DNA from: Pycnopodia helianthoides
Taxonomy: Eukaryota; Echinodermata; Asteroidea; Forcipulatida; Asteriidae
Length of the DNA: 64,000 nt
Assembly: GCA_032158295.1 (NCBI GenBank)
Contig: CM063246.1
Span: forward strand, 12,029,608 to 12,093,607
Direction: 5' to 3'
In this document: one piece after another, positions 46,270-55,861 of the stretch
How the letters are laid out: each line of letters starts with the position of its first letter
Numbering within the stretch: position 1 is the stretch's first letter
The notes under the pieces: generated by a model
What the model was told of the DNA's origin: nothing
What the model saw: the letters and a program-made list of their open reading frames with translations, nothing else
The model's database searches: none
Made by a program: the position numbers and the translations under genes

Positions 46270-48085
46270 TCTCATATAATTGATTTTTTTACTTTTTGAA
46301 TTTTATTAAAATTGACAATTTGAGTGACCCGAAGGTCAAATTACAGAGTCATTACAATAGTTAAAAATAGATATGACAATATAAAAACTTTAAAAGTTCA
46401 CCAAAATAGCAAAAACAAAAATGATATAAGAAAAGCAGATTGCACTCCTTCGCTTATAAAACACAAACAGAACCACATTGACTAAAGAAACACCTCACTG
46501 TAGTGTAAAATGGGAAATGGATTAATTAAAAGGGACATAAACGTTTAAATAAAACATTAAATAATAAGAACCTCACTCCGACCACCACACACAACAAAAC
46601 GGAGAAATAATTAAGAATTAATTAAACCTATGAAATAAGGAACAGGGCTGTTCTTAAAACGACTGGATCTGGTGGGGCGATGGTTGAAACATAATAACTA
46701 TTTCGGAGGTTTCGACCATGACTCTCAAGCCTGGTAGTTAGGGGGAGGAGGTCTTTAGTGCGAAGGTTGTTGGCGATTTCATTAGCAAACGGCCTGCAGT
46801 GTGCCTCTCTCCTCCCAGCCAGAGAGTCAAGGCCAAGCGATGAAAGAGCAGAGTTATACGAATGATAACTATTACCCAACATAATTTTAAAGGCATGTTT
46901 TTGGATAGAGTCGATGGTATGAGTATGCTTAACAGTAATACCTGAGTGCCAGATGACGTCACCATATTCTAAAACTGGACGGACATATCCATTTAAAACA
47001 ATTCTTAATTCATCCGAACTAAATCCAAAACGTTTAAGTGACCGCAGCATGAAAAATTTCCTGTTGGCTTTAGTTAACATATGGTTAATCTGCGTGTTCC
47101 ATTCTAAGGTTATTCTGAATCCAAAGGACCAGAATTTTGGCCTCTGTAACAAAAGAAAACAGGTTCATCACCAATTGTTAAATTACCGGGAAGTTGATGG
47201 GATTTATTGAAACACACCTGGAGGGCCTGGCATTTGGAGGGATTTAGCTGCAAGTGATTAGCATCAGACCAGTCCTTAAAATTATCTAAATCGTCTTGCA
47301 TGTGGCCACGACTACCAATCTTACAGTTCTCAGCAAATGTCAAGTCGTCAACGTATTTCCAATACTTTGAGTGTGAGTTTTGTGCTGCATCGTTAATGAG
47401 TATTTGAAAACCAATCAGGTCGAACTTTGTACCTTGGGGAATTCCCCCATGAATACCAACATAATCCGAAAGAACGTCATTATAGCGAACACATTGACGT
47501 CTGTTACGAAGGAAGTCACGAATCCAGGGAACAATAGACTCACGGACCCCAATGGAGATGATCTTATCAATCAATAAAGTGTGGTCCACCAGATCAAATG
47601 CCATTGAAAAGTCCGTGAGTACCACCATTCCAACATTGCGACCACCCTCTGCACCATGAAAAAGATAATGAATTAAATTATTATAATATTCAGAGTGGAT
47701 ATCATCAATAATCCAATCAGTAACAAATCCTTCTGCAATCTTAGCAAAGACTGAGGTAAGTGAAACAGGTCTAAGTTTGTCAAGACTAGGCGGAAATTCT
47801 TTAGGAATAGGGACAACAATAGCATCTTTCCATTGCATAGGAACAACACCCTCCTTGAAAGAACTATTTCAAATATCTGTGAGCGGCATACTAAGTTCGT
47901 ATGCAAACTCCTCAACGAGTTTCGGAGGAAATTCATCAGGTCCTGACGCCTTGCTAGTTTTAATTGTTTAATGTTTTGCATAGACAACCCAAGGGTTAAG
48001 ATGAGGGGTAGAGTCTACCGCTGGCAAGAACGCAGGCAATTTAGACGTATCTTAAGGATCAAGGTTAGCAGAAACGTCAACAAGC
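46270..48085 (-). mobile_element. Non-LTR retrotransposon, 5'-truncated and broken
   Basis: Reverse-transcriptase motifs on the minus strand, in order: KTSKASGPDEFPPKLVEEFA; KDAIVVPIPK...LDKLRPVSLTSVFAKIAEGF; LTDFSMAFDLVDHTLL (first catalytic Asp); GGIPQGTK; YVDDLTFAEN (YVDD box); then LNPSKCQALQV and a C-terminal part SLKRFGFSSDELRIVLNGYV. There is an in-frame stop near 47870, a shortened section between the SLTS and FSMAFD blocks, and a frame break near 47110-47150. The endonuclease domain is absent. The left (3') end lies near an AT-rich tail at about 46270-46300. Class is CR1/RTE/jockey-like; I cannot be more exact. Confidence 0.85.
47110..47838 (-). pseudogene. Reverse transcriptase fragment
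   Basis: The longest open frame of the element (242 codons), spanning fingers and palm with the catalytic DD. It is followed by the frame-shifted thumb/C-terminal part at 46628-47152. Inactive as a gene. Confidence 0.8.
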
Positions 48086-48087
48086 AA

Positions 48088-48270
48088 TTATCTGACCCCG
48101 GCGTAAATCTTGATTTTCCACCCCTTCTGGAGTCTCTCTATGATTGAATGTTCAATATCGCTGTCGTGCACGCCAGTCTTCTTGAAGAATGAGTTGACTG
48201 TGCCGTCGTCTTTCTGCCAATAGTGATCCCAGTTGCCGTTATGGTTTGCTCCGTAGTCGAACAAGTTCAC
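48088..48270 (-). other. Orphan exon-like frame
   Basis: A CTCTCAG acceptor leads into VNLFDYGANHNGNWDHYWQK, then TVNSFFKKTGVHDSDIEHSI and GWKIKIYAGV, stopping exactly where the retrotransposon begins. The composition looks like real protein, rich in Asn/Asp/Trp, but I do not recognise the family. It may be the remnant of a gene cut by the retrotransposon, or a lone last exon. No upstream partner exon was identified before BPHL. Confidence 0.4.
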
Positions 48271-49768
48271 CTGAGAGAAAGGGAGATTCAGATGGCAAAT
48301 AAGGGAGTATTAATAATCAGTAAGGACAGATCACAAGATTCAAATAGTTTTCCATTCAAGTTAACCTGTTATATTTATATTTTTCAAAAGTCAAAAAAAA
48401 GTTGTCGATTCGCAAAGTGGCTAAAATACTCAGCTAACAGTAACTCATAAACATATATTTGTTTAAATTCATGTAAATAAACACAAAAATAAATATACCT
48501 TAAAAATGTACTCCAAATCTTAAATTAGCTACATACTAACATTTGCCGTCAAATGTTTTTAAATATCAAGTAACAAACCACAAGGGAAACTGACTGGGTA
48601 AATTAAATTAGATATTTTCAAAGTGAACTTTTTTTAAATGAAAAAGAGGAGACGTACGAAAAGAGAAATAGAACATGAATTGAAAAAACTAAACCAAAAG
48701 CCTGAAGACCAATACCAAAGACTAGAAAAAAAGGGAATTTGGTCAAGATTAAAAAATAAAAGCAAGCAGAAAAACAATTCAAAAAATTATAATTGAAAAC
48801 TTAACTATATAATTATAACGAGCACAAAGCTTCAACAAAAGTCATTTTCCACTGACTTATACTAAGGAGAAGTTTTTTCTTTGAATAGGTAATTAATTGC
48901 TGTGAGTCCGTTCCTCTTTGTTGTCCACATTAAAACGCTGAAAAACAAATGTTTCTGAAAATCTTTCATTGCCTTCTGTTAACTCTTTCACGCGCCGACC
49001 GGTCGCTGGTCTAAATCTCTGCAGAAAATTGTTTTAAAACGAGAAAAAAAAGATCTCACGGCCACACAGTTTTCAGAATGGGAAAGAGGACTCTTGAGGG
49101 CGCAATTGTGACCTGTTTTTTTTTAGGCGGTCGCAACAGTTAAGATGTCGATATGATCAAATTATCGCTCAAACAAGAGGTGCATGAGAGGTTTAAGAGC
49201 ATTACACTAGATAAGTAAGTTTTGAAACTTTTCATGATGTCAAAGGTAAAAGAAGTAACAAGTTTGAGTGTACAAACCACAAATAATAATCTATTCTGTG
49301 ATCCGAGACTAGGCTCATCCTTGCCCTTCTCAGAACCACCACCTGTTCCTCGAGGCAGGGCCAGATTAAAGTGTTCTGTAGGGCCTAGGCACCAGTTGTC
49401 AAAAGGCCCCAGGCACCAGTGTTCCATAGGCCATAGGCACCAGAGCTCTGGCACCAATGTTCTGTAGGCCAGGCATCAGTGTTCCAGAGGCCCTAGTGTT
49501 CAAGAGGCCCTAGGCACAAGACTTTTCCTAACTTTCTCTTAGGTTATAGTAAACTAAAGATTTCTTTATTAGTAATAAATCACCCCAGAAGAATTTACAA
49601 AAATTAAATTGAATGAACAGTGAAGCAAGTGACCATTTTTTACAGCACAGAAGATTTTTACATTTCAAAACCAGAAATGGTTTACCTTACAGTTAATCTT
49701 GTATGGACATTTGAACAACATAGGAAGGGGGGAAAATAGCTCACCAAGGGAGTATGAACTTCACTTTC

Positions 49769-49871
49769 CTAAGAGGTATTTGAGCTGTCCAAGAAAGTCT
49801 CGGCGTGTTTGTTGAATTCTTCTGCGAAGCACACGTGGAGGTTATGTTTCCCCTCTGCCATCATCAGCACT
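49769..49871 (-). CDS. BPHL: BPHL exon 6 (residues 263-296 and stop)
   Basis: VLMMAEGKHNLHVCFAEEFN ... FLDSSNTS then TAG; catalytic His272. Confidence 0.93.
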
Positions 49872-52800
49872 CTGCGAAAGGAAGTTGACGAAAGCACATT
49901 TTTATTTTTTAGTGTTGGCCATTCATAAACAGTTAGCCCGGACAGTTAAGGCAGTCCTATGGCAAGCTGGCATAGTCTAATTATCAATCACAACCACAGT
50001 GGATTGTAATGAATGGTTAGACAGTGGGAGGGTTGACTGTGTACTGTGTAGTAGATTCACCAAATGATATCATATTGCTGGCTGGCATAGTCTATCTATC
50101 AATCACAACCACAGTGGATGGTTATGAATGGTCAGACAGTGGGAGGGTTGACTTTGTACTGTGTACCAAATGATATTATTTTGCTAGCTGGAACAGTCTA
50201 TCTATCAATCAAAACCACAATGGATGCTAATGAATGGTCAGACAGTGGGAGGGTTGTTTGTGTACTGTTCAGTAGATTCACCAAATGATATCATATTGCT
50301 GGCTGGCATAGTCAATCTACCAATCAAAACCACAGTGGATGGTATTGAATGGTCTTATAGTAGGAGGGCTAACATTATCTGGGCCTCCAGTACCATATCA
50401 TACAAAGTCAGACAACTTCCTGAGTAGGATTTTGGAGGAATTCAAGGTTCTAAAAAATAAAATCAGCCAACAAAATAAAGCCAACTAAAAGTGTCTTTCT
50501 GTGGAAACCTGATGCCCCTCATTGTAGAGACAGATCGGTCCCAACATGACCTTAAAATCTTCAATCGAGGTTGACGCTGGTCTAAGCGGTCCGTCTCTCT
50601 CAAACACTATGCTTGATAGAGACAGATCGGGACAACTCGTCAAGTCATCACGATAGTGAATGAACAAATGAATGAATAAAACAAAATAATCAGCAGCCCA
50701 CCTTGATCCTCTGATGTTCTGATTCAAGTAATGCGGGTGTTCGATGGGCACCATGGTGTCTTTCTCCCCGTGTATGATCAGCGTTGGGCAGGTGATCTTT
50801 CTGCAATCGCTCATACATAAATCCATCCGGTTCTCCACCATGATGTTTAGCACACCGTCGATCCAAGCACTCCAGAACTTCTGGAAGAGTTCCGCGCCGT
50901 ACATCTCTTCCATTGGAGCTCGCGTCTTCTCACTCCAACTTGAGACGTCTCTTGTTGCTTTATAAAAAACAAAAAAAATAGTACCACATTTTGTTTCATT
51001 TTCAAATTGTGTTATAATTTTGGGAGATGATCATAATGATCTCTTATGTACAGTAATCTATCTTTAACAAAAAAAGTTTAACCAATGTCAATGATTAATT
51101 TTCTCTACCAGATGTTTATATCAATTTGGAGCTTTTCACCAGCGGAAGATTAAAAAAAACTATCTTAAACATTTAAGAAAATTGTTTGCAAACCTGAAAT
51201 CTATTTCTGATAATTATTTTAAGCCTATGATTTATTTCTGATGTTGACTGACAAATCTTAGATCATGTACTAATGTTAATATTTAATTTTCTCCTCAGAT
51301 GTAATATCGATTGAGAGCTTTTATATCCGGCACAATAAAAAATGTGATCTTTCTATTGCATGCTGTGATAGGATGAACAAATAATAATAATGACGGACAT
51401 TAACATATATACCTAGCACTGGTCTCAGAGCCTTCTGTCAGTACATAAACATTATTACCCTGGAGGTCAGTGGTCACTGTGCCCTTTATTTCAATCCTTA
51501 AACCCTTAAATGAGATTTGGTAACACCAAGTCATGGCACATGTTATTTGTTTCACTGTTTTCTCCAAAGTCCAACGCCCTGGGGGAGTCAAAGCCCTTGA
51601 TATTCTTGACTGTAGTATTCCACATATCTTAGAGAGAGATCAGGTCCAAAAATTGTTTAGTTTTTTTGAGGGGCTGATCATCTTGTTCACTCTTTGTGCA
51701 GAAAATTGTACAGACATACAGACCTACCCAGATCTAAACCCTCTGATAAGTGGAGACATCTGTTCTTTGTAGCAGGCTTCCAGATGTCTTGCCGACAGTC
51801 TGTGCTAGGTTCTGTGGTTTCCAACACCCCACCCCCTGCCAATCAAACATTTTTGGCTGACTCAGGTGTCAGTAACTAGTGGAACCTTCCCGTATTTGTG
51901 TAATTCCGGGGTTACTCCCTCATCACCCAAAGGTTTAACTCATCTCAGCTCCCAGGGAGTATACAGCCTGTGCTGCCAAGTAAGTAGCGCATCAAGCTAA
52001 ATCAATCACAAGAACCATCTCTAACCTCACAGGTGCCCGTTTCGTCGAAATTAGGTGTCTTGCACAAGGACACAAATGTCATTTCGACTGGGACTCGAAC
52101 CCACACCCTGGTGCATTAGACAGCTCGCCCATAAGACCCCACATATATACATGTACCCTCATAAGACCCCACATATATACCCTCATAAGACCCCACATAT
52201 ATACCCTCATAAGACCCCACGTATACACCCTCATAAGACCCCACATATATACCCTCATAAGAACCCACATATATACCCTCATAAGACCCCACGTATACAC
52301 CCTCATAAGACCCCACATATATACCCTCATAAGAACCAACATATATACCCTCATAAGAACCCAAATATATACCCTCATAAGACCCCACATATATACCCGC
52401 ATAAGCGTTGATATCTTTTTTGTGGAGATATGCAATGCTTCCCCATACTAGTAGTTTCTGTACATGATCCGGATACATAGCTGCCATGATGATGCCTACT
52501 ATACCACCATAACTCCATCCGAGAACAGAGTACCTGTCATGTCCAAGGACCTGTAAGAAAGCAACCGGGCATGCTTGGTGGTCTAGTGGTACAATATATA
52601 ACAATAGTAATAATAAACAGCACTTAAACAGCACACATATCTGACAAAAAATTCCATTCAAGGGGTTGGTTTGCAAAGCGGAAAGTCCAGGAAAGTCTTA
52701 TTTGAATTGATGAGTCTTGAGCTGCCGCTCGAAGGTTGATGGATAATTCTGTGTTATGAGGACAAGCGGTAATGAATTCCATAGACGAAGTGCAATGTTA

Positions 52801-54842
52801 GAGAAAGCTCCGTCTCTAAAGACGATAGACCAAGTTGGTGGCCATTTTCCAAAAATACTATTATAGACCTCTATCCCATTCAAATCAACCCAACCAAACC
52901 GCGGCTGGAAAGAGAAACAGTCTGGTTCCTTTTTGTACAATGAATATTAGCATTTATTAATGTTATTGGATTACAAGGAACATGACCGAAATGGTGGCAG
53001 CATAATAATGGTCTGTTGCCAAAATCTTCTCAACTAAATATTTACAACTGATTTCACAAGTAGCCAGGGTTTGATATATTTGCACTTACAGCCATGAGGT
53101 CTGCAGCATCTTTGGCATCTCGTCGGTAAAAATCCAAAGGAAAATCTCTTTCCGGAGGTCTTGATTTACCGTAGCCTCTAGGGTCAAAGGTCACCAGTTT
53201 ATACTTGTCTTTATCTAAGCCTTTGAACTGTGGTCCTAGGTCTGATGCTCCTGATCCTGCAATGACAATCAAACAGCAGTTTTAGGTAAATATTGGAAAT
53301 TGTCAATTCAAAGTTTGATATCAAAAGTACCATGAGAAATACTATTTAAAGTTATCAAGTAATACACCACAAGGAAAACTGACTTTGGGGTTGAACAAAG
53401 AAAAATTGACTACAGCGGGATTCGAACCAATGACCTCATGATTATTTTTCTGGCGCTCTACCAATTGAGCTATCTAGCCCTATGTTGGCGTTCCCCCTAT
53501 TTTGTCAATATCTTTGTTTGGGGGTGCCAGTCAGAATCCTGTAACTGCCAGTGTAAGATGATCCCTCTGCTGCCGCTTCCCAGGTTGTATCGTAAACTTG
53601 GGTGTGATCCCTGGCTACGGCAGTTAAAGGCTGTATGGCTTCTGACTGGCACCCCTGGACAAAGATATTGAAAAAATAGGGCTAGATTAATCAGTTGGTG
53701 AGTCGCCCCTCACAAAGTTGCCCCTTGTAAAAGCGATTTAAAGCCATTTCTCAAAGTGAGGGTGCAAATTCTTTTCTTGCGGCCTGACGATTCAACCATT
53801 GCAGAGTCTTTCACAAAGGCTTCAGCTTTAGCCTTCTGCTAGAGTCTTTAAAAAGTTGGTAAAAAATAACTCCAACCTTTTACAGACAAGTAAATAAAAA
53901 ACAAGTAAAACTAATAACCATCCACAATAAAGTTAAGTAAAACAATTTTGTTAAAAAAGTTAGGGTTTTAAATTAAAGACATTTGAACAGATATTGTACA
54001 AACAGATTAGTACTAAAATTAATGAAAATTTAAACACAATTGAATAAAAACAAATAAAATACCATCCTGTCACCCTAGTAATATAAGAAGAGTGCTTTAA
54101 TAAAAAATATTTTACCCACTGCCCCAGGGATGAGTAACACAGGATGGTTTCCTTTGCCTGTCTGATCACAATGGAGCTGTACGCCATTTACAGTTACTTT
54201 GCTTACTTCGCTGCAAAATATCAAATCACACAGAGAATAAAATAAGTATACCCCGGAGTTTCGAATATAGCACACATATCCACTTCGCACTATAGTATTG
54301 GCTATTGCACTATTAAAATAATGAGTGACGAAATGAAACTCGGGATCAGGTAGTTGCGATAATCGTAACCCTCCATCCTCCCGACAGTCTGAGGATGGAG
54401 GGTTACGATTATCGCAACTGGGGATCAGGGCCCAATTTCATAGAGCTGCTAAGCACAACAATTTGCTTAGCATGAAATTTCTTCCTTGATAAAAACAGGG
54501 TTACCAACCAAATTTCCACGTGTTGCATATTGCTTGTTACTGTTCAGCTGTTGTTTGCTTATAATCCTGAAAATAACGTGGAAATTTGGTTGGTAATCCT
54601 GTTTTTATCAATGAAGAAATTTCATGCTAAGCAAATTGTTGTGCTTAGCAGCTCTATGAAATTGGGCCCAGTTACGTTCCTTGCTCTAGTCTACTCTATG
54701 GTTTCACTTTTACAGACCGTGTTTACCTGGACCGTTTTCTTGCCATTATCGTCTGCAATGTCCTTCCACATGTTCCACAAGACTGAAGGATGGTTTTGGT
54801 TTCAAATTTTGCTGAGAGACGGAAAAGGTACGCAGCCATCAT
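49769..54842 (-). CDS. BPHL: BPHL, biphenyl hydrolase-like serine hydrolase (6 coding exons)
   Basis: Alpha/beta-hydrolase homologous to the human mitochondrial enzyme that activates valacyclovir and hydrolyses homocysteine thiolactone. Exons: 54727-54842, 54116-54210, 53090-53256, 52397-52550, 50702-50957, 49769-49871. All phases agree and give 296 residues (human 291). Residues 1-38 are rich in Arg/Lys/Ser without acidic residues except one Glu, consistent with a mitochondrial presequence. The catalytic triad is visible: Ser139 in GWSYGG, Asp244 in HGEKD, His272 in EGKHNLH. Oxyanion/beta-strand motif PVLLIPGAVG precedes. There are two adjacent ATGs; the second (54839) gives a product one residue shorter. 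The divergent neighbour is BBS10. The exon 4 donor lies in a minisatellite. Confidence 0.95.
49965..50375. repeat. Tandem repeat, about four units of 105-117 bp
   Basis: Units start with 'gctggcatagtctatctatc' and contain 'accacagtggatggttatga' and 'cagacagtgggagggttgac'. It lies in the last BPHL intron. A similar single piece (ccacagtggatgattgttga) is at about 6049-6087, next to C/EBP gamma. Confidence 0.8.
50702..50957 (-). CDS. BPHL: BPHL exon 5 (residues 178-262)
   Basis: TRDVSSWSEKTRAPMEEMYG through CPTLIIHGEKDTMVP and NIRGS, with the catalytic Asp244. The acceptor ATAAAG has a weak polypyrimidine tract. Confidence 0.93.
51890..52123 (-). repeat. tRNA-derived SINE adjoining the BPHL minisatellite
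   Basis: Body 'agctcccagggagtatacag', 'caatcacaagaaccatctct' and minus-strand B-box 'gggactcgaacccacacc'. Its head end meets the first minisatellite unit. Confidence 0.65.
52124..52405. repeat. 24-bp minisatellite carrying the BPHL exon 4 donor
   Basis: Eleven units of 24 bp (one of 30 bp) with consensus, on the minus strand, CTTATGAGG|GTATATATG followed by a T/G-rich part. The exon 4 end reads CTTATGCGG|GTATATATG, so the unit contains the exon-intron junction. The array is open in the BPHL frame (8 residues per unit). Confidence 0.9.
52397..52550 (-). CDS. BPHL: BPHL exon 4 (nucleophile exon, residues 127-177)
   Basis: HDRYSVLGWSYGGIVGIIMA with the nucleophile Ser139, ending KKDINAYA in phase 1. 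The chosen donor (GCGG|GTATAT) is the one that continues correctly into exon 5 and matches the vertebrate length; equivalent donors recur every 24 nt downstream. Confidence 0.92.
53090..53256 (-). CDS. BPHL: BPHL exon 3 (residues 71-126)
   Basis: GSGASDLGPQFKGLDKDKYK, VTFDPRGYGKSRPPERDFPL and DAKDAADLMA. Phase 0 out, donor GCT|GTAAGT. Confidence 0.95.
53378..53700. repeat. Inverted element with tRNA-like end
   Basis: The tRNA-like block 'caattgagctatctagccct' on the left faces 'atagggctag' on the right; between them ctttgtttgggggtgccagt is mirrored by actggcacccctggacaaag. It lies in the BPHL intron between exons 2 and 3. Confidence 0.6.
54116..54210 (-). CDS. BPHL: BPHL exon 2 (residues 39-70)
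   Basis: EVSKVTVNGVQLHCDQTGKG then HPVLLIPGAVG. Acceptor TTTTGCAG, donor GTGG|GTAAAA, phase 1 out. Confidence 0.95.
54352..54419. repeat. Perfect hairpin, 29-bp arms, 10-nt loop
   Basis: agttgcgataatcgtaaccc...catcctc (54352-54380), loop ccgacagtct, then the exact inverse to 54419. A related single arm (aggatggagagttacgacta) is at about 36974-37000. It lies in BPHL intron 1. Confidence 0.9.
54426..54668. repeat. MITE, 'gggcccaatttcatagagctgc' family, near-perfect palindrome
   Basis: gggcccaatttcatagagct ... agctctatgaaattgggccc. Inner arms ccaaccaaatttccacgt and acgtggaaatttggttgg also pair, so nearly the whole element folds. BPHL intron 1. Confidence 0.8.
54727..54842 (-). CDS. BPHL: BPHL exon 1 (residues 1-38)
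   Basis: MMAAYLFRLSAKFETK...QTIMARKR, presequence-like. Donor CCAG|GTAAAC, phase 2 out. Confidence 0.85.
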
Positions 54843-55843
54843 AACAAGTCGTCTTGTAGCTGCCGGCGACGTGTGGCTCTTGGGTATGGTGTAATTTCCA
54901 AGAACGGCAAAATAGCAAAATTTAGTTTTTCTCCTATCGAAACATTGTTTTCTTCAACAATAAACAAGCACGCCCTCAAGAGCCTTGCAGTAACGGCAAC
55001 AACAACAACAAAATGTCAGCGAAAACCTCCCGTCGTCTGTTTTAGTGTTTGTGATCATTGTTGTTGGTGTTTATGATTATTTTGTTGAACTTCTATGTAG
55101 TATTTTGGTAAGTAGGTTTCATGTATCATTCCCAGAATAATGGTCCGTATCTTAATTTGTGCTTGAAATGTGCTCATTTCATTCAACACCAAATACATTT
55201 AGTCGCGCATTATGCAGCATGCAAGTTTACTGACATTCATTGTCAATGCCAGTTGTCACTGTCGGTGACAACTGACAATGGACTGAGCTGGTCCGGACGT
55301 TCTGATGTCGTTAATAAAGACACTTACTTGGGTTTGGGTGTTGATTCGACTTTATAATTATTATTGAATTACTGCAAGTGCTACAACCTTCAGAGCAAGG
55401 GAGTACGAGACAGGGTTATTTGATTTTTCTAATATAATTTTTTAAATGATTTTTTAAAAGGAGCTGTATCGTTTTGCAATGTTGACCGGCTTTTTGAAAT
55501 TCAATTAAATTATGTTGTCTAAATTGAAACCCTTAAAGACTAGACAGTTTGGCTAGAGTGAGGTCCAAATTCTCAAATTTCCTCTTCTCCTATGTATCTC
55601 TGCACTAAATTGTTTGGACTTTGAATGCCCGAACCAGTGATAAGCACTTGTTGTTTGGGCCTACTATTGCATTGGCTCCAGTCCTTCTGAATCCTTCACT
55701 TTGGTGTTTTGATAATGAAGGATTTGGGTCTATAATATTTACTTAATTTGACATTTTTATTATTAATGAGTTGTTTCTGGCATTGTTTCTGTTGTTTACT
55801 GTATTTATTTGTTTTAACTTGTCATTTCTTTTTGTCATGTCAG
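54843..55843. promoter_or_regulatory. Divergent promoter region of BPHL and BBS10
   Basis: The start codons of BPHL (54842, minus) and BBS10 (55862, plus) are 1019 bp apart and point outward. BBS10 has an acceptor (tcatgtcag, AG at 55842-55843) just before its ATG, so its 5'UTR exon must lie within or near this interval. The first 150 bp next to BPHL are the most CG-rich. Confidence 0.5.
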
Positions 55844-55861
55844 GTACATTTTCATAAGAAG

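Noticed and set aside
46628..48060. Functional retrotransposon or host reverse-transcriptase gene
   Set aside because: In-frame stop, frame break, missing endonuclease and shortened fingers region show it is a dead fragment.
52130..52405. CRISPR array
   Set aside because: Contiguous 24-bp tandem units without unique spacers, in a eukaryotic intron.
52055..52411. Plus-strand 118-codon repeat protein (YPHKTPHI type)
   Set aside because: Created by the 24-bp minisatellite being open in several frames; the minus-strand BPHL interpretation explains the junction.
55748..55861. Extension of BBS10 by 38 hydrophobic N-terminal residues (signal peptide or membrane anchor)
   Set aside because: The stretch is polypyrimidine intron ending in TCATGTCAG; homologues start at or near the Met at 55862.
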